Shown here: piece after piece, positions 61,696 to 64,000 of the stretch
Position numbering within the stretch: position 1 is the first letter of the stretch
How the letters are laid out: every line of letters starts with the position of its first letter
Assembly (NCBI GenBank): GCA_021464245.1
Contig: JADCRB010000002.1
Coordinates: forward strand, 4,008,573-4,072,572
Source of the DNA: Carallia brachiata
Lineage: Eukaryota > Streptophyta > Magnoliopsida > Malpighiales > Rhizophoraceae
Direction: 5' to 3'
DNA length: 64,000 nt
Translations under genes and position numbers: made by a program
Notes under the pieces: generated by a model
Seen by the model: the letters and a program-made list of their open reading frames with translations, nothing else
The model's database searches: none
What the model was told of the DNA's origin: nothing

Positions 61696-64000
61696 ATTAA
61701 ATATAACATGTAGTTATTGACGCATGATTGTACTCATATGTCACATCAATGCTAAATTTTTTTATTATATAAAACAATCTGGGCTGTTTATTGAGTTGCG
61801 AATACCCTTTTTGTCCAGTTTATATAATTTTTTCTAATTTACTTCTTCGTTCGGTTCAATAAAAGAATTGGATTGATCTTAATTTGGAGATTCAAACGGT
61901 ATTAATAAGATATCAGAAAGTGAAATATTTAAAGTTTAAATTTTTGACTTTCTTAACTGTTTTTTATTTTTTTAATTAGTTGATTTAAGTGTAGAAATTA
62001 AAAAAAAAAAAAAAACCCTTAGAGTGACCAATTCGATAGTTCGGGTGTCGGTCCAATCCGATTTGTAAAATTAAGTAAAATAGCAAGAGACAGGCTAGTT
62101 AATAAGAGGATGGAGGCACTCATACACTGTTAAGACCAACTCTTTCGACAATAAGCCCTTGAACGCTTGTTGTGTCTTGACATATCTCATGAATGAATCC
62201 ATCACCGTCTTTATGTCAAAAAAAGAAAAAACACTCTTTCGACAATAGAGGACCCCATTTGTAAGTTGACATAAAGCTGTTTGGACCAGACGATCTTAGA
62301 ATCTACACCAGAGTAAGACCAGGAAGATTAATTCCTTTTGTTTTTGTTTTCCACTTTTTTTTTCCCTTTCTTTTTTTTTTCCTTTCAGGCGATAGGAACG
62401 TGTTCGAGGCTTCGAGCAAGAAGAGGACTTCCAATTTTTGGACCAAAGTAATGACGCTGTCCTTTAGTTTTTTTTCGGTCTTTTCCCGTAATGGGAGCAA
62501 CAGAATATATATGCGCTGATATTTTTGTAATATGAAAAAAAATATATTAAATTTTAAAAAGTAAAATAACATATAAATTGTCAAATAAATTGTATCTCGA
62601 ACTGCATTGCTATTGTTACGTAGTCTTTTTTTTTTTTTTATCTTCTTCTTTCTCCCTCTAGGTTCAAGAGGTGGATCTCCAATTCCCTTCGCTTCTTGGG
62701 AAGTGGACTTGTTAGGAAATCGGTTTTTTTTTTTTTTTTGACCACAATGAAACTATTTCATTAATAATCATTGAAAATATACATGACTGACGTAAAAATA
62801 TTAAAAATATCTGTATAAAATAGGATAATAACGGGACTCTCTAAAGGCCTCCCACAAGACCCTTAGAACAATGTAATGGTTAGACGAAAGTCCAAACCCA
62901 GCAATTATCATTTTTCGCAAAACTAATAGCTACCGAAAAATATTTCCTAGCTAGCAGCCAGTATATATATTTCAAGTTGCGCGGCAACTCACATAATTTG
63001 CCACGTGAAAAATTTGAATAATCAAAAATGCGTTTTAAGAAGAAAACCTTAGCTCTTTTTTTTTTCTTTTTTTTCTTGGTAATACCAGAGGCAATAAATG
63101 GTCCGTTTGTTTGCTGTAAAATAACTTATATTTGTAGAAAAAAATATTTGTAGTAAAAATAATGATTTTCTTTTATCACTTACTTATAACACAGTTTGTG
63201 TTTTCTCTGAAAATAACTTTAACTCTACAAAAGTAGAAGTTATTTTACTTGAAAATCTGAAAATTCTCTATAAATTTTGTCTATATAAAATATTTTCTGT
63301 GAAATAAACGCTAAAAAATCTATAAAATTTTATTTTATAAAATATTTTATAAGAAACAAATACATTCAAAATGTGAAATTTGACTGGATCCATCGGAGAC
63401 GGAACCCTTCAAATATTTGGAAAAATAATTATATAATATAACTGGTAGTCAACTCATTTGAAATTAAAATTTCACGATGCCTAATTGTCAGAAAATTTAA
63501 ATGACCCATCATATGGCCTAAAATAAACAAAAAATGTACATGGATAAAAGAAAAAAGATTTGAAATAAATACATAATAATTAATTAATTATTTTACATAA
63601 TTAGATGATTAATATTTATAATTAAAAAAATTAATAAAAAATATATTAATTTTAATTGTCATATATTTCTATCACGTCTGACCTTTTTTTTACATTAGAA
63701 TCTTAAATAAAAAACACATGACTTTATTTTTCAAATGACCCGGAACTTAAGGCGCAAAATTTGGACAAATTTTGGAAGCAATCGAATCCGATTGAACAAA
63801 ATTTAAAAGAGCTCAGGAATATGTACCGAGAAAATGCTCGGTACATGTGCCGAGATGAACATTAAATTATTATTATTTTTTAAATTAAAATAAATATCAC
63901 CCTAAAATATAAAATGAAGAGCTCAAATAATATGCTTAAAATTTTTTTCTTCCAAAAAAACTATTTTTTTCTGGAAAAAATTATTATTGTAATCACGGAT
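61696..64000. other. Intergenic region with one dispersed repeat
   Basis: AT-rich, no gene recognised to the window end. Includes the second copy (62730-62960) of the repeat at 31115-31330 and several long T or A runs. The minus-strand frame 62303-62584 is lysine/phenylalanine low complexity. Confidence 0.5.
62730..62960 (-). repeat. Dispersed repeat, copy 2 (LINE/SINE 3'-end type)
   Basis: A T-run, then ACAATGAAACTATTTCATTAATAATCATTG and later AAAGGCCT, parallel to 31115-31330. The T-run is the expected A-tail of a minus-strand retroposon. Confidence 0.5.

Overview
This window is plant nuclear DNA, most likely from a eudicot. The evidence is intron-rich genes with GT-AG junctions, AT-rich spacers, a glutamate decarboxylase with the plant-specific C-terminal calmodulin-binding tail, NPF/PTR and OSB family genes, and plant-type transposable elements (chromovirus, hAT and Harbinger-like MITEs, L1-type LINE, Mutator/FAR1 remnants). 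No prokaryotic or organellar block, rRNA, convincing tRNA or CRISPR array was seen.

Layout. 1-825: unrecognised flank. 826-7716: complete Ty3/gypsy chromovirus with 370/372-bp LTRs, a GCGGG target duplication, a Met-tRNA-type primer site and one gag-pol-chromodomain frame broken by two frameshifts. 8885-12020 (-): three exons of an OSB-type organellar ssDNA-binding protein gene whose 3' exons I could not find; its upstream region carries a 494-bp hAT MITE with an 8-bp duplication. 13078-15582: tandem LTR-gag-LTR-gag remnant of a second gypsy element. 15583-17880: repeats, including a long inverted-repeat element. 19900-21345: two adjacent pseudogenes, a FAR1/MULE-type C-terminus (-) and a TFIIS-like gene (+). 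21460-22300: tandem duplication of about 430 bp.

23040-28625 (-): an apparently intact five-exon NPF8/PTR2-type proton-coupled peptide transporter of 587 residues by my count. A decayed second copy in opposite orientation lies at 36704-40818; it keeps the same exon boundaries but lacks exon 1. Between them are a 5'-truncated LINE with a 14-bp target duplication (30541-31034) and the 3' half of a receptor-like kinase with a degenerate catalytic loop (about 31876-36283). A 3.3-kb non-autonomous LTR element carrying a 22-bp hairpin-forming minisatellite is inserted in that kinase exon.

49435-52542 (+): a seven-exon glutamate decarboxylase of 507 residues, in which intron 2 appears to use a GC donor. 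53344-54486 (-): an F-box protein whose coding sequence has one exon, with a probable 1.5-kb intron in its 5' UTR. The rest (41-49 kb and 56-64 kb) is AT-rich spacer with MITE or foldback structures and microsatellites.

The probably functional genes (OSB, NPF8, GAD, F-box) are unrelated neighbours and form no pathway cluster. The history of the window is mainly gene duplication and decay plus repeated transposon insertion. I found no convincing new multi-gene system. The most checkable novelties are the GC-AG intron in GAD, the minisatellite-bearing LTR element inside a kinase exon, and the inverted NPF8 pair.
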